The notes beneath the pieces were generated by a model, which did no database searches, was not told the DNA's origin, and was given only the letters and a program-made list of their open reading frames with translations. From positions 248,001 through 312,000 of the forward strand of contig JADKAF010000001.1 in assembly GCA_016719295.1 (NCBI GenBank): DNA of 64,000 nt. The letters are read 5' to 3'. Source of the stretch: Planctomycetota bacterium (lineage in GTDB: Bacteria > Planctomycetota > UBA1135 > JADKAF01). Made by a program: the position numbers and the translations under genes. Shown here piece by piece: positions 25,444 through 34,048 of this stretch. Each line of letters opens with the position of its first letter. Within the stretch, counting starts at the first letter, position 1.

Positions 25444-28036
25444 GTGGCAGCCTTTCCCGGCAAGGTCCGCACTCTCCACGTCGCCCCGGCCCTCCCCGAG
25501 GCGCTCTCCGGGCTGCGCACGATCGCGCAGAACTGGCGCCACACCTGGAATGCCACGGCGCGCGGGCTCTTCCGGCGTTTGGATCCCGCTCTCTGGAAGA
25601 GCGTGCGACGCGATCCGATGCTCTTCCTCGCGCGCGTGGAGCAGGAGACGCTGCGCGGCGCGGAGACCGATCCGAGCTTCCTCGGGTTGCTGCATGCGGC
25701 CCTCGAGGACGCGCGCCGCGATCAGGCCGCGCCCGCCATCGCGCTGCCGGAGGGCGAGCGCGACCTGCTCGTCGCTTACTTCTGCGCGGAGTACGCCATC
25801 GCCGAGTACTTCCAGATCTACTCCGGCGGCCTCGGCGTCCTTTCCGGTGACCACCTGCGCTCGGCGAGCGATCTCCGCGTGCCGCTGATCGCCGTGGGGC
25901 TCTTCTATCGCGAGGGCTACAACACGCAGCGCCTGGGCTCCGACGGATGGCAGCACGAGGTGTACCCGGCGATCGATCCCTACTCGCAGGCGCTGGAGTC
26001 GGTCCGCACGCCCGAAGGCATCCCGCTCATGGTGAGCGTGGAGCTCCCCGAGGGGCCGTGCTCGGCGCGCATCTGGAAGGCGACGATCGGACGCACGCAG
26101 CTCTACCTGCTCGACACCGTCGTGCGCGAGAACCCGCAAGAGCACCGCCAGCTCACCGCGCGCCTCTACGGCGGCGACGAGCACACGCGCATCCGCCAGG
26201 AGATCCTGCTCGGGATCGGCGGCGTTCGCGCGCTGCATGCGCTGGGCATCCGCCCGAGCGTCTGGCACATGAACGAGGGGCACTCCTCGTTCCTCGTGCT
26301 GGAGCGCGCGCGCGTCGCGATGGAGGAGCAGAAGCTCAGCTTCGAGGCGGCGCTCGAGCTCGTGCGAGCGAGCACGGTGTTCACGACGCACACGCCGGTC
26401 CCCGCCGGCAACGACGCCTTCGGGCCGGAGATGATGCAGCGCTACTTCCCCACGCCGGAGAGCCGCTGCGGCCTCACCTTGGAGGACCTCCTCGCGCTCG
26501 GCCGGCGCGCGCAGGACGCGCAGAAGGAAGGCGTGCCCTTCGAGATGACGATCTTGGCCCTCCAGGGCGCGGGCGGTCGGAACGGCGTCAGTCGGCTGCA
26601 CGGAGAGGTCTCGCGGCGCATGTTCCGCGACGTCTGGGAGGGCACGCCGGAAGAGGAAGTGCCCATCGGCTCGATCACGAACGGCGTCCACTACGAGACC
26701 TGGCTCGGCGAGGAGATGGCGGGTCTCTTCTCGCGCTATCTCGCGCGCGATTGGACGCAGCGACAGGAAGACTTCTCGCTGTGGGCCAAGGTCGACGAGA
26801 TCCCCGACGAGGAGCTCTGGCGCGCGCGGGAGCGCGCGCGCGAACGCTTGATCGGCGCGGCGCGCGAGCGGCTGCGCTTGCAGGTGACGCGCCAAGGCGC
26901 GCGCCCGCGCGAGCTCGCCGCCATCGACGACATGCTCTCGCCGGATGCGCTGACGATCGGCTTCGCGCGGCGCATGGCGCCGTACAAGCGCGCCGGTCTG
27001 CTGCTGCGCGACATGAAGCGCATCGCCGCGCTCGTCGGCGACCAGAAGCGACCGGTGCAGATCCTCTACGCCGGCAAAGCGCATCCGCGGAACGACGCGG
27101 GCAAGGAAGATCTGCGCGCGGTATTCCAGGCGACGCAGAGCGAGGAGCTGAAGGGGCGCGTGGTCTTCCTCGAGGACTACGATCTCGAGCTCGGGCGCCT
27201 GCTCGTCCAAGGCTGCGATCTCTGGCTCAATACACCGCGCCGTCCGCAGGAGGCGAGCGGCACGAAGCGGGATGAAGTCCGTGCTGAACGGCGGCATCCA
27301 CATGAGCATCCTCGACGGCTGGTGGGACGAGGCCTATCAGCCGGGGCTGGGCTGGGCGATCGACTCGCCGCCCGAGCTCGCCGTCGTCGATCCCGAGGAC
27401 GTCGATCGCACCGAGTCGGACAACCTCTACGACCTGCTCGAGGGTGAGGTGATCCCGGCGTTCTGGCAGCGCTCCTCGGCGAGCGCCTTGCCGACCGAGT
27501 GGATCCGGCGCGTGAAGGCGTCGCTGAAGGCGCACGGCCCGCGCTTCTCCACGCATCGCATGGTGCGCGAGTACTTCGAGACCCTCTATCGACCCGCGCA
27601 CCGGCGCGGTCGAGCGCTCGGCGCCGACGGCGGGCGCGGCGCGCAGGAACTCGCCGCGTGGCGCGCGCGCCTCCGCGCCGCGTTCGAGCGCGTCGCGATC
27701 TTGGCGGTCGAGGAGCCCGACACGCGCAAGACCCGCGAAGTGGGCCACGTCGTGCGCGTGCGCGCGGAGGTCGAGCTCGGCGGCCTCAGCGAGGAAGACG
27801 TCGCCGTGGAGCTCTACCTCGGCCCCGTGGACGGCGGGCTCGAGATCCAAGGCGGGCGCTCGCTGCCGATGCAGTGCGAGACCTCGCCCGACGTCGAGAG
27901 CGGGCCGCTCTGGTTCGCGGCCGAGATCCCGCTCGAGAAGAGCGGCCGCATCGGCTACGCCGTGCGCGTGCGCCCCGTGCATCCGCTGGCCAGTGGCTCG
28001 GCGGATCTGCGCTGGGTGCGTTGGGCGACGGTCTGA
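25444..28036 (+). pseudogene. glgP: Alpha-glucan (glycogen) phosphorylase, interrupted by a one-base insertion
   Basis: GlgP releases glucose-1-phosphate from alpha-1,4-glucans using pyridoxal phosphate. Two frames together give a full-length bacterial enzyme of about 860 residues: 'CAEYAIAEYFQIYSGGLGVL' and 'WHMNEGHSSFLVLERARVAM' in the first frame; 'MKSVLNGGIHMSILDGWWDE' and 'GLGWAIDSP' in the second. The family motif EASGTSGMK, whose lysine binds pyridoxal phosphate, should span the junction. Here the DNA reads GGCACGAAGCGGGATGAAG, one A too many at 27265-27266, so the first frame becomes 'EASGTKRDE' and ends at 27447 after nonsense sequence. Both halves look intact, which favours a recent mutation or a sequencing error. 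The GTG at 25444 was chosen as start because 'FPGKVRTLHVAP' resembles the family N terminus. Confidence 0.85.
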
Positions 28037-28072
28037 TCGAAAGGGGCGCGCGGCGAACGCGCCGCGCGCCGC

Positions 28073-30580
28073 TCAGTGCTCGCCGCAGCCGCAGCCGATC
28101 GGCGCTCCCGGCGGGAGCGGCAAGCGCGCGCGGGGCTCGCTGAGCGGGGCATCGCCGCGGCGCTCGAGGAAGCGCTGCCGGAGGCTGCGGATCCAGACGT
28201 CGTGATTCGCCCAGCCCATGCCTGGCCCTTGCTCCGCTGAGCCCGAGCTCCTCACCGCTCGTTCGGCCGCCGCGCGCACTTCGTGCCGCGCCGTCGTGTC
28301 GAGCGCCAGAGCGATGCAGTGCTCCAGATAGAGGTGCTGCACGAGGCGCACGATCTGCTGATCCCCTTCGTGCTCGAGCTCGGCCTCGCGCGGTTGGATC
28401 GCTTCGTCGAGCTGATCGAAGATCTCGTGCAGCGTCATCTGGGCTGGATCCGCGGCTTGCTGGTCGAGCACGCGCGCGAGCCGCGCCGGATGCAGGAGGA
28501 GCTCCAGAGTGCGCGCGATCGAGAGCTCGGCCGGAGCGAGCGCATCGAACGCGGGCCACGTGCGGCTCGGGAAGCGCTCGCCGAAGCCCATGAGCTCCGC
28601 GGGCCGCGGCGGGAGCTGGGCCGCGAGCCCCGCGGGCAAGCGCAGGAAGTCGGCGCGCAGGGTCGCGAGGATCTGCTGCAGCGCGCCGCGCTGCAGCCCG
28701 GCCGAGACCGCGCGCGGCAGCGGCGTGCCGTCGCCGCGCAGCGCGTGCGCGTAGTCGACGCCGCCGATCAGCTTCGCGGCGGCCTCGAGCGCGTAGCGGT
28801 GGTGCAAGTAGAGCGGCAGCAGGATCTCCTCGAGCTCGGTCGCGGGGCGGCCCTTCGGCAGCGCTTCCGAGGTGAAGCGCGCGAGGGCGACGTTCCGCAC
28901 CGCGACGGCGTTCCGCAGCTCGGCGAGCCCGTCCTCGGCGTTGTCCCAGAGGCTGGCGCTCGGATGCATCGTGTGCTCGCCTCGCGCATCGCTCTCGGAG
29001 AGCAGCCGCAGGCCTTTCTCGCGAGCTTCGGCGACGAGCTCCTCCAGCGCGCTCGCCTCGTCGGCGTCCGGCCCGAAATCGCGGTAGGCGAACGCTACGG
29101 CGTGCAGATCCCACGCGCCGAGATCGTTCGCGTACGCGTCGGAGAGATCGAGGCTCGAATCGGCGCGCAGGGCGATCTTCGGTGTGGGATAGTCCATCAC
29201 CGAGGCGCGGCCCTGCGCCGAGCCACCGAAGTGGTGCACGAAGCCCAGGGTGTGGCCGACCTCGTGCGCGGAGAGCTGCCGCAGGCGCGCGAGGGCGAGC
29301 TCCGCGGCGCGCGAGGCTCCGCTCGCTCCGCGCTCCTCGGCCGCGGCGCCGAGCAGGCCGCGCGCGAGCAGCACGTCCTGCCGCATGCGTTGCGAGCCCA
29401 GACGCACGACGCCGCGCAGGATCTCGCCCGTGCGCGGATCGATGACGGTGGAGCCGTAGGACCAGCCGCGCGTCGCGCGATGCACCCACAGGATCACGTG
29501 GTGCCGCGCGTCGGCGGGATCCATGTCCTCGGGCATCGCCTCGACGCGGAAGGCCTCGAGGAAGCCCGCGGCCTCGAACGCGCGGCTCCACCAGCGCGCG
29601 CCGTCGATGAGCGCCGCGCGCACCTCGGGGGGTGCCGCGCGGTCGACGTAGTAGACGATCGGACGGACGACGGCGGAGCGCGCCGCCGTGCGATCCCGCT
29701 TCTCCAGCCGATGCCGCACGATCCAGCGCTGCACGAGGGGCGCGTCGAGCGGCTGCATGTGGTCGTGGAATTCGATCGCGAAGCTGCCCGCGCGCGGATC
29801 GTAGGCTCGCGGTCGATAGCCCGCGTCGGGCAGCGCGAGGAACGAGAGGCGCAGGCGCAGCGCGAGCTGCGTCGCCTCCTCCGCCACCTTCAGGGCCTCG
29901 GCCCCCGGCTTCGTCTTCGCCGCGAAGCCGAGCTCGGCCTCGAGCTCCAGGTTCCGCGGGAACGCCGCGCAGCGCTCGAGATGCACGGCGCTGCGCTCGC
30001 GATCGAGCTCGTAGGTGCCCTCGCCGCCGGCCTCCAGCGTGCGCGCGATGCCGAGAGCGTCGCGCAGCAGCAGCGGCGTCGCGTCGAGGAGGAAACGACC
30101 CTCGCCGGCCGCGACGATCGGCAGCGCGGCGAGCGTCGAGGAGGCGAAGGACTCGTCGACCGCGCGCGCGGCCGCGGCGTCGGCTCCGTTCGCGCGGAAG
30201 CGCAGGTTCCGCTCGACCAGGAACGCCTTGCGACCGCGGCGCTCGAAGCGCACGAGCCGCGTCGGACCGGTCATCCCGCGATCCAGGCCGAGCGGATTCG
30301 ACCCGAGGCCGCCGGCGAGCGTCTCGGTGAGCAGCAGCTCCTCGCCGAAGCGCCGCTCCTCGAGCTCGAGCAGCGCGCGAGAGCGATCCTCGTCGAGCCA
30401 GAGGCGGAGCAGACCATCGCGGCGCTGCAGGCCCTGCGTGCGCTCGCCGACCGACGGCAGGGGGCGCTCCTCGGCCGCATCGGGCGCCCCTTGCGCGTGG
30501 AGCGCGCGAGGGCCGGCGAGAGCGCAAAGGAGTGCCAGCGCGAGCGCGGGAAAAAGGACGGGAGAAGGAACGGAGTGCAT
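28073..30580 (-). CDS. Exported zinc-dependent metalloprotease
   Basis: The 835-residue product has a signal peptide ('ALALALLCALAGPRALHAQG') and a metzincin-type zinc site 'SAHEVGHTLGFVHHF' (HExxHxxGxxH, about residues 437-450), followed by a Met-turn-like 'ASVMDYPTPKIAL'. The layout, with a long N-terminal domain ('GMTGPTRLVRFERRGRKAFL') and a long C-terminal domain, matches the DUF5117/DUF4953 family of large bacterial zinc metalloproteases. It ends in a short Cys-rich tail 'PIGCGCGEH'. It is probably periplasmic or secreted and may degrade proteins; the substrate is unknown. The ATG at 30580 starts a clear signal peptide. It is divergent from the aldo/keto reductase. Confidence 0.9.
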   Translation of the reverse strand: MHSVPSPVLFPALALALLCALAGPRALHAQGAPDAAEERPLPSVGERTQGLQRRDGLLRLWLDEDRSRALLELEERRFGEELLLTETLAGGLGSNPLGLDRGMTGPTRLVRFERRGRKAFLVERNLRFRANGADAAAARAVDESFASSTLAALPIVAAGEGRFLLDATPLLLRDALGIARTLEAGGEGTYELDRERSAVHLERCAAFPRNLELEAELGFAAKTKPGAEALKVAEEATQLALRLRLSFLALPDAGYRPRAYDPRAGSFAIEFHDHMQPLDAPLVQRWIVRHRLEKRDRTAARSAVVRPIVYYVDRAAPPEVRAALIDGARWWSRAFEAAGFLEAFRVEAMPEDMDPADARHHVILWVHRATRGWSYGSTVIDPRTGEILRGVVRLGSQRMRQDVLLARGLLGAAAEERGASGASRAAELALARLRQLSAHEVGHTLGFVHHFGGSAQGRASVMDYPTPKIALRADSSLDLSDAYANDLGAWDLHAVAFAYRDFGPDADEASALEELVAEAREKGLRLLSESDARGEHTMHPSASLWDNAEDGLAELRNAVAVRNVALARFTSEALPKGRPATELEEILLPLYLHHRYALEAAAKLIGGVDYAHALRGDGTPLPRAVSAGLQRGALQQILATLRADFLRLPAGLAAQLPPRPAELMGFGERFPSRTWPAFDALAPAELSIARTLELLLHPARLARVLDQQAADPAQMTLHEIFDQLDEAIQPREAELEHEGDQQIVRLVQHLYLEHCIALALDTTARHEVRAAAERAVRSSGSAEQGPGMGWANHDVWIRSLRQRFLERRGDAPLSEPRARLPLPPGAPIGCGCGEH

Positions 30581-30635
30581 GCGAGACTGCCTCGGTTGCG
30601 ACGGCGTTTCCCAGGATAGGCGGGTACGAACGAAG

Positions 30636-31658
30636 ATGCAGGCGCGGACGTTGGGGCGGAGCGGTCTCAAGGTATCCCGCTTTTGCTTCGGGACCATGTC
30701 TTTCGGAGGCGATGCGGACGAAGCGATGGCGGCGAAGCTCTTCGCGCGCTGCCGCGACGCCGGCATCGACACCTTCGACTGCGCGGATGTCTACGAGGGC
30801 GGGCGCTCGGAGGAGATCCTGGGCCGGCTCGTGCGCGGGTGCCGCGACGAGATCGTGCTCGCGACCAAGGCCTACTTCCCGACCGGACCCGATCCGCGCT
30901 CGCGCGGCTCGTCCCGCTACCACCTAGTGCGCGCGGTCGAGGCCAGCCTGCGGCGCCTCGGCACCGATCGCATCGACCTCTTCTTCCTGCACCGCTTCGA
31001 CGAGGCGACGCCGCTCGAGGAGAGCCTGCGCGCGCTCGACGACCTCGTGCGGCAGGGCAAGATCCTCTACCTCGGCGCGAGCAACTTCGCCGCGTGGCAG
31101 GTGATGAAGGCGCTCGGGATCTCCGCGCGCGCGGGGCTCTCTCCGCTCGTCTGCATCCAGCCCATGTACAACCTGGTGAAGCGCCAAGCCGAGGTCGAGC
31201 TCCTGCCGCTCGCGCGCTCCGAGGGCTTGGGAGTGCTCAGCTACTCGCCTTTGGGCGGCGGTCTGCTCGCCGGGAAGTACGGCGAGCAGGAGCGCCCGAG
31301 CGCGGGCCGCCTCGTCGAGAACGCGATGTACGGCACGCGCTACGGGGAGGAGGGCTACTACCGCAGCGCGCAGCGCCTGATCGAGGTCGCGCGCGAGCTC
31401 GGCGTCTCCCCCGCGGCGCTCGCGCTCGCGTGGGTGGCGGCGCATCCCGACATCACGGCGCCGCTCCTCGGCGCGCGCGACGTCGCTCAGCTCGACGAGC
31501 AGCTCCGAGCCCTCGAGATCCCGATGGACGAGCCCCTGCGCGAGCGCCTCTCGCAGTGCTCGCCCGAGCCGCCGCCCGCGACGGACCGCAACGAGGAGCG
31601 CAGCGCGCACGACTACGTGGCGCGGCTCGCCGCGCGACGGCGCGAGGGCGAGCGATGA
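30636..31658 (+). CDS. Aldo/keto reductase
   Basis: The 340-residue TIM-barrel oxidoreductase uses NADPH. Motifs: 'TLGRSGLKVSRFCFGTMSFG', the catalytic Asp-Tyr in 'DTFDCADVYEGGRSEEILG', the catalytic Lys in 'IVLATKAYFPTGPD', 'DRIDLFFLHRFDEATPLEES' and 'LSYSPLGGGLLAGKY' with the cofactor-binding C-terminal 'LLGARDVAQLDEQL'. It resembles the YajO/potassium-channel beta-subunit-like subgroup. The stop overlaps the start of the HAD gene (ATGA). The natural substrate is unknown. Confidence 0.93.
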   Translation: MQARTLGRSGLKVSRFCFGTMSFGGDADEAMAAKLFARCRDAGIDTFDCADVYEGGRSEEILGRLVRGCRDEIVLATKAYFPTGPDPRSRGSSRYHLVRAVEASLRRLGTDRIDLFFLHRFDEATPLEESLRALDDLVRQGKILYLGASNFAAWQVMKALGISARAGLSPLVCIQPMYNLVKRQAEVELLPLARSEGLGVLSYSPLGGGLLAGKYGEQERPSAGRLVENAMYGTRYGEEGYYRSAQRLIEVARELGVSPAALALAWVAAHPDITAPLLGARDVAQLDEQLRALEIPMDEPLRERLSQCSPEPPPATDRNEERSAHDYVARLAARRREGER

Positions 31659-32341
31659 TCGGCGCGCATGGCTTCGTACGCTGGCCGCGCGGCGTGGTGT
31701 TCGATCTCGACGGCACGCTCACCAGCAACATGCACTTCCACGTGCAGGCGTTCGACGCGTTCGCCGCGCGGCACGGACGTCCGCCGCTCGATGCGGCGAT
31801 GCGCCTGCGCCTCGACGGGAAGCGCAACGCGGACATCATGCCGATCTTCTTCGACCGCGCGTTCACGCCGCAGGAGATCGCCCTTCTCGCCGACGAGAAG
31901 GAGCGCGAGTACCGCCGCCTCTCGCGCGGCGGCCTTGCACCGCTTCGCGGACTCGTGCGCTTCCTCGATCTGCTCGAGGAGCGCGCGATCCCCGTCGCGA
32001 TCGCGACCTCGGCCCCCGCGGAGAACGTGCCGCACACGCTGGGGGAGATCGGCCTGCTCGAGCGCTTCCCGCGCGTCGCGCGCTCGGACGAGCAGCCGCG
32101 CGGCAAGCCGCATCCCGACGTCTTCCTCGCCGCCGCGGCGAAGATCGGCGTCGATCCGCGGGAGTGCCTCGCGTTCGAGGACGCGCCGACGGGTGTGCTC
32201 GCCGCGCGCGCCGCGGGCATGATCGCGGTCGCGCTGACGACGAGCTTCGACGCGTCGCACTTCGCCGCGGCCGCTCCGCAGCTCTTCGCCGAGGACTACG
32301 AGCACCTCCTCGCCGGACCCTTCGCTCGACTGCTCGGCTGA
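31655..32341 (+). CDS. HAD-superfamily hydrolase, beta-phosphoglucomutase-like
   Basis: The 228-residue product has the HAD motifs: 'VVFDLDGTLTSNMHFH' (nucleophile and acid Asp), 'VAIATSAPAEN' (motif II), 'RGKPHPDVFLAAAAKIG' (motif III Lys) and 'CLAFEDAPTGVLAARAAGM' (motif IV). The helical cap after motif I and the 'GKPxPD' pattern resemble beta-phosphoglucomutase and sugar phosphatases. It is coupled to the aldo/keto reductase by an ATGA overlap. Whether it is a mutase or a phosphatase cannot be told. Confidence 0.9.
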   Translation: MIGAHGFVRWPRGVVFDLDGTLTSNMHFHVQAFDAFAARHGRPPLDAAMRLRLDGKRNADIMPIFFDRAFTPQEIALLADEKEREYRRLSRGGLAPLRGLVRFLDLLEERAIPVAIATSAPAENVPHTLGEIGLLERFPRVARSDEQPRGKPHPDVFLAAAAKIGVDPRECLAFEDAPTGVLAARAAGMIAVALTTSFDASHFAAAAPQLFAEDYEHLLAGPFARLLG

Positions 32342-32380
32342 GCACTCTGCTCCGCACCGCGACTTGCTCCAGCTCCCCGC

Positions 32381-33178
32381 ATGCGCATCCTGCTCACGAA
32401 CGACGATGGCATCAAAGCCCAGGGCATCCTCGCGTTGCACGCCGCCTTGCGCGAGCGCTACGAGGTCTTCGTCGTCGCTCCGCTGCGCGTGCAGTCCGCC
32501 ACGGGCCACGGCGTCACCTTCGATCGTCCGCTGCGCGTGCGCGCGGAGGAGATCGGCGGCTTGAAGGGCTACGCCGTCGACGGACGACCCGCGGACTGCG
32601 TGAAGGTCGCGCTGCGCGCGCTCTGGCCCGAGCACATGGGGCCGAAACGCCCGGACCTCGTCGTCTCGGGCATCAATCACGGCGCGAACCTCGGCATCAA
32701 CGTGATCTACAGCGGCACCGTCGCGGCGGCCCTCGAGGCCGGCATCAGCGGCGTCCCCGCGGTCGCGTTCTCGCTGCTCTACCAAGACCTCGCCAAGGCT
32801 CGCTGGGACGTCGCCGCGCGGCACGCGCGCGAGACGCTGGAGCGCCTGCTCGCGGGCGGCCCGCTCGCGCCGCACGATGTCCTCAGCGTGAACTTGCCGC
32901 TCACCGAGGCCGATGGCCCGACGCCGCCGATCGTCGTCGCGCCGGCGAACGAGGCCGCGATCCGCGATCGCTACGAGAAGGCGACGAGCCCGGGCGGGCA
33001 TCTCTACTACTGGCCGGTCGGGCACGGGCTCGACTTCGAGCGCGAGGCGGCGCTCTCCGACGTGCCGCTGGTGAAGAACGGCGCGATCTCGGTGACGCCG
33101 CTGCACTTCGATCTCACCGCCCACACCGCGCTCGGGCGCTGGCGAGATCGCCTGCAGCGCGGCGGCGAGCCGCGCTGA
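32381..33178 (+). CDS. surE: 5'/3'-nucleotidase SurE
   Basis: SurE is a metal-dependent nucleoside monophosphatase linked to stationary-phase survival. The 265-residue product begins with the hallmark 'MRILLTNDDGIKAQGILAL' (metal-binding DD), then 'VVAPLRVQSATGHGVTFDRP', 'VDGRPADCVKVAL', and 'LVVSGINHGANLGINVIYSG' with the metal-binding Asn. 'TVAAALEAGISGVPAVAFS' follows. Length is normal. It lies 39 bases after the HAD gene and is probably cotranscribed with it. Confidence 0.96.
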   Translation: MRILLTNDDGIKAQGILALHAALRERYEVFVVAPLRVQSATGHGVTFDRPLRVRAEEIGGLKGYAVDGRPADCVKVALRALWPEHMGPKRPDLVVSGINHGANLGINVIYSGTVAAALEAGISGVPAVAFSLLYQDLAKARWDVAARHARETLERLLAGGPLAPHDVLSVNLPLTEADGPTPPIVVAPANEAAIRDRYEKATSPGGHLYYWPVGHGLDFEREAALSDVPLVKNGAISVTPLHFDLTAHTALGRWRDRLQRGGEPR

Positions 33179-33211
33179 GCGGATGGCTGCGCGCGACGCG
33201 CGCCGGATCTT

Positions 33212-34048
33212 CTACGAGCCGTCGCGCGCGGCGAGCACTTCGATGCGCGTCTCGACCTCGATCGGGATGCGGCGCCCTTCGTCGCGGAGGACGCCCGAGC
33301 TGCGCTTCGAGATCGCGACGCCGAGCCGGGGCTCGAAGAGCACTTCGCCGCGGAGCTCGAGGCTGGCGTCGCGGCGGAAGCGCTCGGGCGTCTGCAGGGC
33401 CACCTCGAAGGCGATGGCGATGAGCCCGTCGCGATCCGGGAGGCGCTTCGCGCGCACCGAGCCTTCGAACGCCGGCGCGCCGGCGAGCGCGGCCTCGGCG
33501 AGGTAGCGTCCGAGCGGCACGCTCCAGCTCTCGCCGATCGCGCGCGGCTCGTCCGGCCGCAGCGCGCCGTGACCGCCGCTCGCCAGAGCGCGCGCGAAGA
33601 TCGCCGGCTGGCGATCGGTCTCGTCGGTGTAGCCCGGAGCTTCGCCCGAGAGGAGGCGCAGCGAGCTGCTGCGCTCCTCGATCGCGAAGCGCCGGCCTTC
33701 GTTCGGCGTCGAGCGCAGCTCCGCTCCGCGACCGCGCTGCTCGCGTTGCACGACGAGCTCGGCGGTCGTTCCGCGGCCCTGCGCATCGATCGCGCGCCAG
33801 CGCACCCGCAGCTCGGAGCTCTCGTTCTCCACGCCCTCGACGCGGCGCGTCTCGCGGATCGCGAGCCAGGTCTCGGACTTCAGCCCGACGCCGAGCGCGG
33901 GCTCGGGCCAGCGCGGGAACGGCGAGTCGAGCGCGGGGACCGCCGCGGTCGCCTCCGGGTTGGTCGGCGCCGCGCCGCGCTCGGAGGAGGCGCAGGAGAA
34001 GAGCGCGAGCAAGCCGAGAGCCGCGAGCGCCGAGCGCGAGCGGCTCAA
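33212..34048 (-). CDS. Putative lipoprotein of unknown function
   Basis: The 278-residue product starts 'SRSRSALAALGLLALFSC' (after the initiator), a clear lipoprotein signal with lipobox LFSC. The mature part is beta-rich, with 'RAIDAQGRGTTAELVVQREQ' and 'ASLELRGEVLFEPRLGVAIS'. There is no ATG near the signal; a TTG at 34048 overlaps the stop of the upstream gene (TTGA) and has GGAG about nine bases before it. Coupling to the large regulatory-like-domain protein suggests the two act together at the envelope. No known family recognised. Confidence 0.7.
   Translation of the reverse strand: MSRSRSALAALGLLALFSCASSERGAAPTNPEATAAVPALDSPFPRWPEPALGVGLKSETWLAIRETRRVEGVENESSELRVRWRAIDAQGRGTTAELVVQREQRGRGAELRSTPNEGRRFAIEERSSSLRLLSGEAPGYTDETDRQPAIFARALASGGHGALRPDEPRAIGESWSVPLGRYLAEAALAGAPAFEGSVRAKRLPDRDGLIAIAFEVALQTPERFRRDASLELRGEVLFEPRLGVAISKRSSGVLRDEGRRIPIEVETRIEVLAARDGS

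Noticed and set aside
24886..27309. An 807-codon minus-strand frame opposite glgP.
   Set aside because: Same antisense artefact; it covers the phosphorylase motifs and has no recognisable domain of its own apart from the tail shared with the acyltransferase region in another frame.
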